Shown one piece after another: positions 19,698 through 29,364 of a DNA stretch of 64,000 nt. Source of the DNA: Marinobacterium marinum (GTDB lineage Bacteria; Pseudomonadota; Gammaproteobacteria; Pseudomonadales; Balneatricaceae); the NCBI RefSeq assembly GCF_013868415.1, contig NZ_JACEMT010000046.1:62001-126000 (forward strand), written 5' to 3'. The notes below the pieces were generated by a model, which saw only the letters and a program-made list of their open reading frames with translations, was not told the DNA's origin and did not search any database. How positions within the stretch are numbered: position 1 is the first letter of the stretch; each line of letters opens with the position of its first letter. A program made the position numbers and the translations under genes.

Positions 19698-21117
19698 AGA
19701 GTGCCAGTTCCTCCAATATGTGTCGGTCGCGATCCGGCAGCTCCGGGTTCCCGGCCAGAGCGTTCAAATCCTGGAACAGCTGAGGCAAACTGTAACAGCC
19801 CCCCTCTCCCTGCAACAACTTGCGGCTGCGGTACTCCTCCCAGCGCTGAGCTTCGTCTTCGTCCAGCGTGTACTCGAAGTTACGGGCCTTATAACGCAGC
19901 AGCATCTCTTCCAGGCGTACGTCCTGGAACGGCAGGTCAAGCTCCACCAGTGCAGCGGGCTCCGCCTGACGCACCTGCTCCATCAGAGCCCTGTCATGAT
20001 CCGAGAAAAAGCCGCCGCTATACAGCATATGGTCCGGGTCACCATCCGACTTGAAACCGCCGTCATTGAATATATCGGCCACTTTGGCTGCAACTCCAGT
20101 TTCATTACGCAACATCTGCAAATGTCGACGACAGGTGTCGCCATCGATTGCCAGGCGATCCGCCTCAACCTTGGTCAACATACCCGCCGGAGCGATGATC
20201 GGACACTTGTTTGCCAAAACCTGCTTGAGTGCGATGCGAGGCGCATCAGCAGCCCGCTCGTCATGTCGGGTATACATCAGCTCCCGCAACTGGGGCACGT
20301 CAAGTTCAAACAGGGGGGTCGGATCTTCTCGCAGATCCCAAACCAATGTGCTGTTGCGGTTACTTGGATGCTGTGCCAGCGGCGCTACGATGGCAGCATT
20401 CCCCCACTCCGCCGGATATCGTGACGACACGTGCAGCACCGGCTTCATGCGTGCCACATCCAACTGAGCCTGCACCGCCCGCTTGCCCCGATTGCGCAAC
20501 ACAAACTCGAACAGTTTGGGTTGACGCTCCTTGATCAATCGCGCCACAGCAATGGTGGCGTACACATCAGACAGTGCATCGTGTGCCTGACCATGATCAA
20601 GACCGTTGGCCCGTGTCAGATCTTCCAGACGCAGACTGGGACTGCCGTCTTCATACTCGGGCCAGACAATGCCCTCGGGACGCAGGGCACGGGTCAGCCG
20701 CAGCATGTCGATGATATCCCAACGCGAACAGCCGTTTTGCCACTCGCGTGCATAGGGGTCATGGAAATTGCGGTACAGGGTATAGCGAGTTATCTCGTCA
20801 TCAAAGCGCAGACTGTTGTACCCCACCCCGCAGGTCCCCGGAGTCGCCAGCTCTGCATGAATGCGGGCAATGAAGTCCGCTTCACAAACGCCGTCCTGCA
20901 ACGCTGCCTGTGGCGTAATACCGGTAACAAGACAGGCTTGCGGGTGGGGCAGAACATCTTCCGATGGACGGCAATAGAGCATCAGAGGCTCGCCGATAAT
21001 ATTGAAATCGGCATCGGTACGAATACCGGCAAACTGCAGCGGTCGATCCCGGGCCGGATCGATTCCCGTCGTTTCGTAATCATGCCAGTAAAAGGTTTCG
21101 TTCTGCTTGCCCACCAT
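19663..21117 (-). CDS. sbcB: exodeoxyribonuclease I
   Basis: A 484-residue 3'-5' single-strand DNA exonuclease used in recombination and mismatch repair. The DEDDh motifs are clear: Exo I in HDYETTGIDP (Asp, Glu), Exo II around GYNSLRFDDE, and Exo III in HDALSDVYATIAVA. The SH3-like and helical C-terminal regions that bind SSB are also present (RYKARNFEYTLDEDEAQRWEEYR). It is full length compared with E. coli SbcB (475). I use the ATG at 21117; the TTG one codon upstream is also in frame. Confidence 0.95.
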   Translation of the reverse strand: MVGKQNETFYWHDYETTGIDPARDRPLQFAGIRTDADFNIIGEPLMLYCRPSEDVLPHPQACLVTGITPQAALQDGVCEADFIARIHAELATPGTCGVGYNSLRFDDEITRYTLYRNFHDPYAREWQNGCSRWDIIDMLRLTRALRPEGIVWPEYEDGSPSLRLEDLTRANGLDHGQAHDALSDVYATIAVARLIKERQPKLFEFVLRNRGKRAVQAQLDVARMKPVLHVSSRYPAEWGNAAIVAPLAQHPSNRNSTLVWDLREDPTPLFELDVPQLRELMYTRHDERAADAPRIALKQVLANKCPIIAPAGMLTKVEADRLAIDGDTCRRHLQMLRNETGVAAKVADIFNDGGFKSDGDPDHMLYSGGFFSDHDRALMEQVRQAEPAALVELDLPFQDVRLEEMLLRYKARNFEYTLDEDEAQRWEEYRSRKLLQGEGGCYSLPQLFQDLNALAGNPELPDRDRHILEELALYAESIYPGEYF

Positions 21118-21206
21118 CAACTCTCTGTCTCGACTTTTTGTAAGGGGAATGGTTAGATCGCTTCAAACCCGTCAGGTTAACACTTCACCTCCCATGGATC
21201 ATCCAC

Positions 21207-21635
21207 ATGCTGAACGACAACCAGGATTTGAACACGCACTGCCCCTGCGGTACGGGCAAGCCCTTTCAGGCCTGCTGCGAGCCGGCTCTTTCAGGGTGTG
21301 CTCCGGCCACCACCGCAGAAGCATTAATGCGCTCACGCTACACCGCCTTTGCTCTGGGTGCCATTGACTACCTGATCACGACAACAGCAGCGCGCAAGCG
21401 CAGCCCCGATGACGCTATCCTGCTGACCGAGCAGACTCAAGTAACCACCTGGACCGGACTGGAAATCCTTGCCACCGAGGCCGGCACAACCGACGATGCC
21501 ACCGGAGTGGTCGAATTCAAGGCCCGGTTCGACAGCCCTGAGGGGAGTGCCATTCTGCATGAGCGTTCCCGTTTTGAACGAGAACAGGGTCGATGGGTCT
21601 ATACCGATGGCGATGTAGAGCTGATCCCCACCTGA
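21207..21635 (+). CDS. YchJ family SEC-C motif protein
   Basis: A 142-residue protein of the UPF0225/YchJ family. It starts with a zinc-binding SEC-C motif (CPCGTGKPFQACC) and continues with the NTF2-like body (AEALMRSRYTAFALGAIDYLITTT, GVVEFKARF, LHERSRFEREQGRWVYTDGD). The C-terminal SEC-C copy of longer homologues is missing. Function is unknown; SEC-C zinc knuckles generally mediate binding to ribosomes or SecB-type partners. Start ATG 21207; the upstream ribosome site is weak. Divergent from sbcB. Confidence 0.88.
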   Translation: MLNDNQDLNTHCPCGTGKPFQACCEPALSGCAPATTAEALMRSRYTAFALGAIDYLITTTAARKRSPDDAILLTEQTQVTTWTGLEILATEAGTTDDATGVVEFKARFDSPEGSAILHERSRFEREQGRWVYTDGDVELIPT

Positions 21636-21931
21636 ATGGGCGCATTGCCAAGCGCTCGGGGACACTTCGGCCGGCGGGGAAACACCTGACTGCCTGACAT
21701 TGGGCCCGCCCGGACTCCCGGCACGACCGCCCTGACGGCAACGGCCAAAAAGGCTCCAAAACACCGCCTGATTACTGAATTTACGCACGTTTTCGTGGCT
21801 GTCCCCTTGGCTTTGACGCTATTCAGCGTCTGTCAAGGCTTTCCCTTGCACGGCCCTGACCGGTAGAATAACGGCCCGCCCGGTATTCTTGCATGGCGGG
21901 CAGCGGGACTCTCTTCTGGTAGTGGTGACTG

Positions 21932-24541
21932 ATGTTTGCAAACCTGTTCAAGCCCAAGTGGCGTCATTCCAATCCGGAAGTACGAGCTTCCGCAGTCAAC
22001 AAGCTGCGTCCGGATCACCCTGAGCAGGCCGGCATTTTGTGCCAATTGGCCTTGAATGACAGTAGCCGTCAGGTACGTACGCAGGCCGTTTGTCGCTTGA
22101 GCGATACCGCCTCCCTGCTTCTTGTCCTGCAACAGTCAGACGATGCTGAAGTACGCAATCAAGCCGGCATCCGAGTCAGCGAATGCCTCAACGGCAACGA
22201 GGACCCGAACCAGCTGTGCCAATTGCTGGAGCTGATCAGCGACGAATCTGCACGCACGCAGATCATCATCAACGCCAACAATGCGCGCCTGGAAACCCGT
22301 TCTCTGGACAGTATCCACGATGAGAGCATACTGCTGCAGATTGCCCAGCACGCCCGGCTGGCCAGTATCCGCAAGGAAGCCGTACAGCGAATCCAAGACG
22401 CCGAGCTGCTGGAGCAGCTTCAGCGCGCGACCCGAGGACGAGACAAGACCGTCCACCGCATCAGTCGTGACAAGCTCAACAGCTTGCGTGAAGCTCATCG
22501 CCTGGAGACCGAAACGCAACAACGACGCCAGCAATTGCTGACCCAGTTGCAGCAACTGTCCACGACCGAAGATACCCAGTTTCTACAGGCCCGGGCGCAG
22601 GCGCTTTATCAGGAATGGCAGCAACTGCCCGCCTCCGAAATTACCGACGAGCAGCACTTTACACGCCTCAAGCATGACATCGATCAGCGCCTGGCCCTAC
22701 AGGCCAGTGCTGAAGCAGAACAGGCACGCCAGCAGGAAGAACAGCAGGCACGCGAGCAACAGGCCCGCACCCTGTTGGCAGAACTGGAAGCCTGCCTCGA
22801 GCAGCCACTGGACTCTCTGGCTGACCGTCACGTTGAGCTTAAAAACCAGTGGCAGCCTCTGGCTGCGCAGCTGCCAATAGAACAACGGCAGCACTGGCAA
22901 CGGCTGACCCAGCGTGCCGAAACACTGTCCACAGCCCTGACCCGCCTGCACGACAACGACGAGCGGATTCAGGCTCTGCTACAGCCTGAAGCATCACCGA
23001 CCTCACATCTGCGCAAGGTGCGCCAACTGCTCGACACTCTCGCCTGGCCTGCTCGAGAGCCACAACCGGAGCGTCTGCAACAACTACACGCGCAGCTGAC
23101 AATACTGAAACAGCAGCAGAGTGCACTCAGTCAGGAAGCTCGTCAGCAGGAAGAGGATGTTCGCCATGCTCTGAACCAGCTGGAACAGGTGCTGGATGCC
23201 GGTAATCTTTCCACTGCCAACCAACTGCACCAGTCTCTTGGCAAGCGCCTGGACAAACTCAACCGGATGTTACCCGAGCCTCTGGACAATCACTTCCGAC
23301 AGCTCAGCGCTCGTCTGGCCGAATTACACGACTGGCAGGGCTTTGCCGCCAGCGGTAAAAAAGAATCCCTGTGCGAACGAATGGAAGCCCTGATCGGTGT
23401 TGAGCGCCCGCCGCAGGAATTGGCCGACCAGGTCAGAGCCCTGCAGCAGGAGTGGAAGCAGGTTGACGCAACCGACTCGGTCCATTCTCAGCGCCTCTGG
23501 AAACGCTTCCAGGAAGCCGGCGAGCAGGCATACGCCCCATGTCAGGCCTGGTTCCAGGCTCAGCGCCAGCAACGCGAGTTCAACCTGACCCAGCGGCGAC
23601 AGATCTGTGACCAATTAAGTCACTACCTCCAGCAGATGGACTGGAGTCAGGCCGACTGGTCTGCCGTCGACGCCATCAGCCGCGCCGCACGTGAAGAGTG
23701 GCGCCGCTACACGCCCGTAGACCGTGCTCCCGGCAAGCCGCTGCAACAGACTTTCAACACCCTGCTGCGCCAGCTGGACCAGCAGATCAAGGATTATCGT
23801 CAGACCTGTGCCACCGCCAAGGAAGCACTGATTGCCCGGGCCGGAGAATTGGCCGAAGCCGAAGACATCATTCTGGCGGCCGATGAAGCCAAACAATTAC
23901 AGAAACGCTGGAAGGCCATCGGTGCCACGTTCAGAAGTCGCGAGCGGGCACTCTGGCAAGCCTTCAGGGAAGAGTGCGACCGCATCTTTGACCGCCTCAA
24001 AGAAGAGCGCAAGTCCCTGGCACGACAGGAGCGTCAACAAGCCGAAGAACAGGCACGCCAGCCCCTCCCCTCAACCGCTGTCAAGGCCCTGCAGCGCTTG
24101 TCCCTGCTGGCCGAGCAAGCCGAAGAAGAATTGGCAACCGGCGACAACAGTGACACCCTGTCAACCCTGCTGACCGAGGCAATCACCGGACCATCCCCCG
24201 GCGAAGACTGGCGCGAGCGTATCGGCCAACGTCTGGAAGCCATCCGGCTGATCAGTTCCGGCGCACGCAGCATCGAGCAACAACTGCTGTTGTCCGAACG
24301 TCAGGCTCGCGAACTCTGCATTCGCCTGGAAATCCTGCTGGGAGTCCCGTCCCCGGAGAGTGACGAAGCCCTGCGTATGGAATATCAGATGGAACGCCTC
24401 AATCAGGCACTGGCGCAACAGGACAGCGAACCCACACCGGCGGCCCTTCAGGCATTGGAGCTTGAATGGCTGACCCTGCCGTTCGCCTGGCAGTTCGGTG
24501 AATTACAGGAACGCTTTATTCATCAGCTACAGCAACACTGA
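21932..24541 (+). CDS. DUF349 repeat protein with N-terminal HEAT-like region
   Basis: An 869-residue, Gln/Glu/Arg-rich cytoplasmic protein. The first 150 residues are HEAT-like (HSNPEVRASAVNKL, DSSRQVRTQAVCRLSD, SDDAEVRNQAGIRVSE). Long helical stretches, predicted coiled coil, follow with several DUF349 repeats (about 77-residue units with a W in RWKAIGATFRSRERALWQAFREECDRIFDRL). The family is widespread in Gammaproteobacteria with no settled function. Start ATG 21932; a GTGGTGA stretch is the only ribosome-site candidate. A hairpin follows the stop. Confidence 0.87.
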   Translation: MFANLFKPKWRHSNPEVRASAVNKLRPDHPEQAGILCQLALNDSSRQVRTQAVCRLSDTASLLLVLQQSDDAEVRNQAGIRVSECLNGNEDPNQLCQLLELISDESARTQIIINANNARLETRSLDSIHDESILLQIAQHARLASIRKEAVQRIQDAELLEQLQRATRGRDKTVHRISRDKLNSLREAHRLETETQQRRQQLLTQLQQLSTTEDTQFLQARAQALYQEWQQLPASEITDEQHFTRLKHDIDQRLALQASAEAEQARQQEEQQAREQQARTLLAELEACLEQPLDSLADRHVELKNQWQPLAAQLPIEQRQHWQRLTQRAETLSTALTRLHDNDERIQALLQPEASPTSHLRKVRQLLDTLAWPAREPQPERLQQLHAQLTILKQQQSALSQEARQQEEDVRHALNQLEQVLDAGNLSTANQLHQSLGKRLDKLNRMLPEPLDNHFRQLSARLAELHDWQGFAASGKKESLCERMEALIGVERPPQELADQVRALQQEWKQVDATDSVHSQRLWKRFQEAGEQAYAPCQAWFQAQRQQREFNLTQRRQICDQLSHYLQQMDWSQADWSAVDAISRAAREEWRRYTPVDRAPGKPLQQTFNTLLRQLDQQIKDYRQTCATAKEALIARAGELAEAEDIILAADEAKQLQKRWKAIGATFRSRERALWQAFREECDRIFDRLKEERKSLARQERQQAEEQARQPLPSTAVKALQRLSLLAEQAEEELATGDNSDTLSTLLTEAITGPSPGEDWRERIGQRLEAIRLISSGARSIEQQLLLSERQARELCIRLEILLGVPSPESDEALRMEYQMERLNQALAQQDSEPTPAALQALELEWLTLPFAWQFGELQERFIHQLQQH

Positions 24542-24553
24542 ATACAACTTCAA

Positions 24554-24580
24554 CCTGCGGATGCCCCGATCATCCGCAGG
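24554..24580 (+). terminator. hairpin after the DUF349 gene
   Basis: A perfect 10-bp stem (24554-24563 and 24571-24580, CCTGCGGATG and complement), loop 7 nt, 12 nt past the stop codon. No T run follows, so it may be a weak terminator or an RNA 3'-end stabiliser. Confidence 0.5.
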
Positions 24581-24710
24581 TCGAGAGCCCGCCCACCACG
24601 TCCCATGCTTTACCCTGCTGATATCAGGCCCGCCCGCGTATACCTCCCCCTTAAATCGATACAAAACTGATCAGAGTTGCCAAAAGGAAACATTTTCATA
24701 TCTGAAACAG

Positions 24711-24739
24711 GTGATAAAGTGTTCAGTTTTCACTATACA
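24711..24739 (+). promoter_or_regulatory. putative promoter of the diguanylate cyclase
   Basis: GTGATA (24711-24716) and TATACA (24734-24739) are separated by 17 nt and lie 37 nt before the start codon. The 60 nt around them are AT-rich compared with both neighbours. This promoter might also serve the hydrogenase genes downstream. Confidence 0.4.
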
Positions 24740-24775
24740 TAAGGAGGCCCCCCGCACTTTACATGAGCGGTTAAC

Positions 24776-26776
24776 ATGACAAACCAGTATGCCCCTCGGG
24801 TTTCCCGCCTGCCTCGACGCCTGGAACCCGGACTGCTGCTCGGCGGGCGCAACCCGAGACTACGCAACCGAATCCTGCTGCTGTGGATCGCAAGCGCTCT
24901 GATATCCGTGTTACTGGGCCTTGCCACCATTGAATACGAGTGGAGCGCCCTGACGTTTTCTCTGGGCTCCCATACGCTTAATATCACCCTTTACCCACCC
25001 CTGATCCTGTCCATGTTCTGGCTGATCTGGTTCGGCTTCTGGTGGGCTGCCATTCCGGCCTGGCTTTCCACCTTCATCCTCGCCACCCACTACGGCATGC
25101 CATACGAATGGGCCCTGTTTTTTGCCTGCTCGGACCCCCTTGGACTGGCCCTGATCGCCATGATTTACAGAGCACAGCCTCACGCGACCCAGTTTCGCAA
25201 ACCGACCAATCTGGCTCTGTTTATTCTGATCAGTTTTGCCGCCGCCGTTTTGAGTTCCGTTGGTGCCTTCATCTGGAGTCATGCCACCCACGCCGATATT
25301 TCAAGCCTCTACAACGTCTGGGAAGGCTGGTGGCTCGGTTTTTGGCTCCAGAACGTCGCCGTGGTTTTGCCGATCCTGTTACTGGCCTCTCCCTATATCA
25401 GCCACTGGCAACAGGACAGTCGATTATGGTCGGGTCACCCTCCAGGCAGAGAAGGTCTGAACATGACGCTGGGCATCGCCGCCACGCTGGTGGCAACCGC
25501 CATGCTGTTTACCTGGTGCAGTGCCAGCCTGACCAAGGATGCCATAAAAACGGCGGCCTTCAGTCGCGACGCTCACATCTGGCAGCCCATTGCCCTGATG
25601 GTGCAGGAGTCCGTCGACGCTCTGATGACTGTGCTGTTGACCCTGCTGGTCGCCATGTCCCTGTTCGGCATTTACCTGTTCCGTTACTGGTCCCGGCGTC
25701 TCACTCTCTCCAACCAGTTGCTGACTCGCAGTAATCGCCAACTCAACGCCGAAATCCAGGAGCGCAAAAATATCCAGATCGAACTGCAGGCACGCTACCA
25801 AATGCTCAACCTGATGGCCGAACTGGATGCACGCCTGCACGCGGCCCGCTCAGCACAGGACATCATTGCTGCCCTGACGGAATACCTGCCACGCCAACTG
25901 CCACGCCTGGAAGGTGTCCTGTGTCGTGTGACCCAGGATCGGCGACTCAACATTCTGACCCACTGGGGACGCTTTGCCCTGATGGGCGACGAACATGCGA
26001 CCAGTATCGAACTGCCGACCAGCCCCGATCGCTGGGGACTGCCGGCCCTGTATGACCCGGATGGCATCCGCAATATCCACCAGGTACTGCCCCTGAGATC
26101 AGGCAACAACCTGCTGGGAGTCATACTGCTGGGCCCGTCCCCCCGTCACGATAGCCTGGTCAGCTCTGTACTGCAGATATTGTCGGAACACCTGTCCCTG
26201 GCTCTGACCAATCTGCACCTCAGAGAGCAGCTGATCGAGGAGGCCAGCCATGATCCCTTGACCGGACTGTATAACCGCCGCTACCTGCACAACTGGCTGG
26301 GTCATGAACTGGCACGCAGTGATCGCCATGGGCGCTCACTGGGACTGATGCTGATCGATATCGACCATTTCAAGCAGATCAATGATCACTTTGGCCATGA
26401 AGCCGGTGACTTGGCATTGCAAGGCATTGCAGCCTTTATCCTCCAGCAGATCCGAGAAAGTGACATCGCCTGTCGTTTCGGCGGTGAGGAAATCATTCTC
26501 GCACTGCCGGAAGCCAGCCTGTTTCACGCCCAGGAGCGCGCCACTGACCTGCTACAGGGCATCCGCTCGCTCAGCCTGCGTACCCACAGCGGCACCCCCC
26601 TGCCCGAATTGACCGTATCCATCGGACTGGCAGCCTACCCGCAGCACGCTCACAATGCCGACAGCCTAATTCGTGTCGCCGATCAGGCCATGTATCGGGC
26701 CAAGGCCGCAGGTCGTAACCGTATCATGATCGCCCACGAAGCAGCCGAGCTTGCGCGTTTCCCTCCCCTTGCCTAA
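24776..26776 (+). CDS. MASE1-type membrane diguanylate cyclase (GGDEF)
   Basis: A 666-residue protein that should make c-di-GMP from two GTP. The first 300 residues have about eight membrane helices of MASE1 type. A short coiled coil (about 315-345) and a GAF-like region (about 345-480) lead to a GGDEF domain (about 485-660). The active site reads GGEEI at residues 569-573, an accepted GGEEF variant, and RESD five residues upstream is a complete inhibitory I-site, so catalysis with product feedback is expected. Only 18 nt separate it from hydB, so the cyclase may be cotranscribed with the hydrogenase genes. Confidence 0.9.
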   Translation: MTNQYAPRVSRLPRRLEPGLLLGGRNPRLRNRILLLWIASALISVLLGLATIEYEWSALTFSLGSHTLNITLYPPLILSMFWLIWFGFWWAAIPAWLSTFILATHYGMPYEWALFFACSDPLGLALIAMIYRAQPHATQFRKPTNLALFILISFAAAVLSSVGAFIWSHATHADISSLYNVWEGWWLGFWLQNVAVVLPILLLASPYISHWQQDSRLWSGHPPGREGLNMTLGIAATLVATAMLFTWCSASLTKDAIKTAAFSRDAHIWQPIALMVQESVDALMTVLLTLLVAMSLFGIYLFRYWSRRLTLSNQLLTRSNRQLNAEIQERKNIQIELQARYQMLNLMAELDARLHAARSAQDIIAALTEYLPRQLPRLEGVLCRVTQDRRLNILTHWGRFALMGDEHATSIELPTSPDRWGLPALYDPDGIRNIHQVLPLRSGNNLLGVILLGPSPRHDSLVSSVLQILSEHLSLALTNLHLREQLIEEASHDPLTGLYNRRYLHNWLGHELARSDRHGRSLGLMLIDIDHFKQINDHFGHEAGDLALQGIAAFILQQIRESDIACRFGGEEIILALPEASLFHAQERATDLLQGIRSLSLRTHSGTPLPELTVSIGLAAYPQHAHNADSLIRVADQAMYRAKAAGRNRIMIAHEAAELARFPPLA

Positions 26777-26794
26777 CGTAAAGGAAAACACTCG

Positions 26795-27901
26795 GTGGAG
26801 ATGCTCATGCCCGCTGCGGACTTCCTGCCTCGGTCACGCCTGCCCGACCTGCTCGCCGTGCTCAAGGCTCAAGGCTATGACGTGATCGCTCCCCAAGTAA
26901 TCGAAGGGGCGCTGCTGTATCGCCCTCTTCAGCACTGCCGACAACTGCCCACCGGTATCCGGCAGCAACAGCAACCCGGCCGCTACCGCCTGATTGCAAC
27001 CGACAGCCCACGTCAATTCAGCTGGGCCAACGGCCCTCAGGCCTTGAAGCCTCTGACCTTTGCGCCACGAGAAACCCTGTGGCGCTCACATGAAAATGAT
27101 GATGGTACACTCAGCTTTGAGGAAGTCCCTGTTTCTCCGCCTGCCCTCGCCATTCTGGGCGTTCGCGGCTGTGATCTCGCGGCACTTGCCCTGCAAGACC
27201 AACATTTTCGGGATGACCCCTATTATCAACCGCGCCGACAATCCCTGCTGCTGATCGCCGTCGACTGCTCACACCCCGCCGAGACCTGTTTTTGTGCCAG
27301 CACCGGAGATGGTCCCAAAGCCACAATCGGCTATGAACTGGCCCTGACCGAGCTGGACGATGGCTTTCTGGTACGCGCGCAGGGAGCGCGAGGCCAGGCC
27401 ATTCTGAAAGCTCTGCCCCTCGATATCACTGCCCCCGCGCAACGGCGACAGGCCCGACATCAACACCGGGCAGCTTGTCGACAGCTGCGCCGACTACCCT
27501 CATTCGAGCCCGCTCAACTGATCCAGCAAGGCCGGCATCCGGCCTGGGATGAAGTAGCCGATGCCTGTCTTGGCTGCGGCAACTGCACCTCGGTGTGCCC
27601 CAGCTGTTTTTGCTTCAGTACCAGTGAAGCACCCGACTTAAACGGGCAGACCTCCAGTCATCAGCGGCAATGGGACTCCTGCTTCAGCGAGGGGCACAGC
27701 TATATTCATGGCCGCCATATCCGCCCGGATATCCGCACACGCTACCGCCAGTGGCTCACACATAAATTCGGTAGCTGGGTGGAACAATATGGCCGCAGCG
27801 GCTGTACCGGTTGCGGACGCTGCATCAGCTGGTGTCCGGTCGGTATTGACCCCCTGCAGGTTTTGTCCCGGCTGAGTGACGCCGATCCCGATGAGCCGTA
27901 G
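26795..27901 (+). CDS. hydB: NAD(P)-type [NiFe] hydrogenase beta subunit (4Fe-4S)
   Basis: A 368-residue iron-sulfur electron-transfer subunit of group 3b (sulf)hydrogenases. Two ferredoxin-like clusters are seen near the C-terminus, CLGCGNCTSVCPSC and CTGCGRCISWCPVG, and the mid-protein block LGVRGCDLAALALQD plus CSHPAETCFCAST is characteristic of HydB. It passes electrons between the alpha/delta core and the gamma flavin subunit. Start is uncertain: GTG 26795 (AAAGGA eight nt upstream), ATG 26801 or ATG 26807 (behind GGTGGAG). An Fe-alcohol dehydrogenase gene separates it from the other hydrogenase genes. Confidence 0.9.
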   Translation: MEMLMPAADFLPRSRLPDLLAVLKAQGYDVIAPQVIEGALLYRPLQHCRQLPTGIRQQQQPGRYRLIATDSPRQFSWANGPQALKPLTFAPRETLWRSHENDDGTLSFEEVPVSPPALAILGVRGCDLAALALQDQHFRDDPYYQPRRQSLLLIAVDCSHPAETCFCASTGDGPKATIGYELALTELDDGFLVRAQGARGQAILKALPLDITAPAQRRQARHQHRAACRQLRRLPSFEPAQLIQQGRHPAWDEVADACLGCGNCTSVCPSCFCFSTSEAPDLNGQTSSHQRQWDSCFSEGHSYIHGRHIRPDIRTRYRQWLTHKFGSWVEQYGRSGCTGCGRCISWCPVGIDPLQVLSRLSDADPDEP

Positions 27902-28074
27902 CCCGCTGAACAGCAATCGACACAACAAATACTGATCCCTGTCATACAACACTCTTATGCTTGGCATTTCAGGGTACCGCCCCCTGTACCCGTGCAACTA
28001 TCGGCGTACTCTGAAGTCGTAATCTGAACTGGATTGATGCACCTGTGCATCGACCGCAACCAAGGAAAGTGACC

Positions 28075-29226
28075 ATGGCTATTGAAGCGTTTTTCGTCCC
28101 CAATGTGTCCCTGATGGGTGCTGGCTGTCTCTCCTCGCTGGCTGAACGTGTACAGATGCTAAACGGCAAAAAGCCGCTGCTGGTAGCTGACGGCGGCATG
28201 ACTCAGCTCGGTTACACCGCCCGCATCGTCAAGCTGCTGGAAGAGGCCGACATTCCCTGTGCGGTGTATGACGGGACGGTTCCCAACCCGACCGATCATA
28301 ATGTGGAAGAAGGCATAGCCATCTACCGCAGCGAAGGTTGCGACATGTTGATTTCTCTGGGCGGTGGCAGTGCTCACGACTGCTGCAAGGGGATCGGCAT
28401 ACTGGCCACCAATGGCGGTAATATCCAGGATTATGAAGGACTGGATCAGCTGACCCAGGCCCTGCCCCCCTATATCGCCATTAACACTACCGCTGGCACC
28501 GCCAGCGAAATGACCCGCTTCACCATCATCACCAACAGCTCCAACCACGTAAAAATGGCCATTGTCGACTGGCGCGTCACCCCTGATGTGGCCATCAACG
28601 ACCCGGAACTGATGGTTGACATGCCGCCGTCTCTGACCGCTGCAACCGGTATGGATGCGTTGACCCACGCCGTTGAAGCCTATGTTTCAACCGCCGCAAC
28701 CCCGATCACGGATGCCTGCGCCCTGCAGGCCATCAGCCTGATTGGCCAATACCTGCGCAAAGCGGTTGCCCGCGGTGACGATATGGAAGCGCGCGACAAG
28801 ATGGCCTATGCAGAATACCTGGCCGGCATGGCGTTCAATAACGCCAGTTTGGGCCATGTTCATGCCATGTCTCACCAGCTGGGCGGCTTTTACAACTTGC
28901 CTCACGGCGTCTGCAACGCACTGCTGCTGCCCCATGTCTGCCGTGTCAACCTGATGGCTCGTACCGAACGCTTCGCCGATATCGCCGTCGCTCTGGGTGA
29001 AGTCACCGAAGGCCTGTCCGAACGCGATGCTGCCTACATGGCCATCGATGCCATCGAGGAACTGTCTCACGACGTGGGCATTCCGCAGAGCCTGAGCGAA
29101 CTGGGCGTGAAGGAAGAAGACATTCCGACCATGGTCGGCAACGCTCAGAAGGATGTTTGTGCACTGACCAACCCGCGCAAGCTGACCGACGACGAGGTTG
29201 CGGCCATCTACCTCGCGGCCCTCTGA
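28075..29226 (+). CDS. iron-containing alcohol dehydrogenase (AdhB-like)
   Basis: A 383-residue type III alcohol dehydrogenase, NAD(P)-dependent, very close in motif content to Zymomonas AdhB. Motifs include ISLGGGSAHDCCKGIG (nucleotide binding), NTTAGTASEMTRFTIIT, HVKMAIVD, and the metal site NDPELM...ATGMDALTHAVEAY with HAMSHQLGGFYNLPHGVCNA. Those carry the Asp and three His ligands. It lies inside the hydrogenase block, between hydB and hydG, with 173 nt and 138 nt gaps, its own AAGGAAAG ribosome site and two hairpins downstream. It may therefore be a separate unit. The substrate is unknown: ethanol, another alcohol or an aldehyde in reverse. Confidence 0.93.
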   Translation: MAIEAFFVPNVSLMGAGCLSSLAERVQMLNGKKPLLVADGGMTQLGYTARIVKLLEEADIPCAVYDGTVPNPTDHNVEEGIAIYRSEGCDMLISLGGGSAHDCCKGIGILATNGGNIQDYEGLDQLTQALPPYIAINTTAGTASEMTRFTIITNSSNHVKMAIVDWRVTPDVAINDPELMVDMPPSLTAATGMDALTHAVEAYVSTAATPITDACALQAISLIGQYLRKAVARGDDMEARDKMAYAEYLAGMAFNNASLGHVHAMSHQLGGFYNLPHGVCNALLLPHVCRVNLMARTERFADIAVALGEVTEGLSERDAAYMAIDAIEELSHDVGIPQSLSELGVKEEDIPTMVGNAQKDVCALTNPRKLTDDEVAAIYLAAL

Positions 29227-29228
29227 CA

Positions 29229-29284
29229 CCCGCTCAGAGCGGGCTCCCCTTCTCGCTCTTGAAGTCGGCCCCGTGATAACGGGG
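29229..29284 (+). terminator. two short hairpins after the Fe-ADH gene
   Basis: CCCGCT/AGCGGG (29229-29243) and CCCCGT/ACGGGG (29269-29284), each with a 3-4 nt loop. Neither has a strong T run. Together they could reduce read-through into hydG or mark the end of the adh transcript. Confidence 0.4.
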
Positions 29285-29364
29285 TCGACCGCTTTCACCT
29301 CCTCCACTTGCCCCCGGCTCAGACACGTCCTAACGTATAAAGTGTCCGTTACCGGGAGCCGCTT

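Noticed and set aside
24763-24774. A four-codon frame (ATG AGC GGT TAA) just before the diguanylate cyclase
   Set aside because: The AAGGAGG upstream is 15 nt away, too far for efficient initiation, and the frame is trivial. It could be a leader, but there is no other support.
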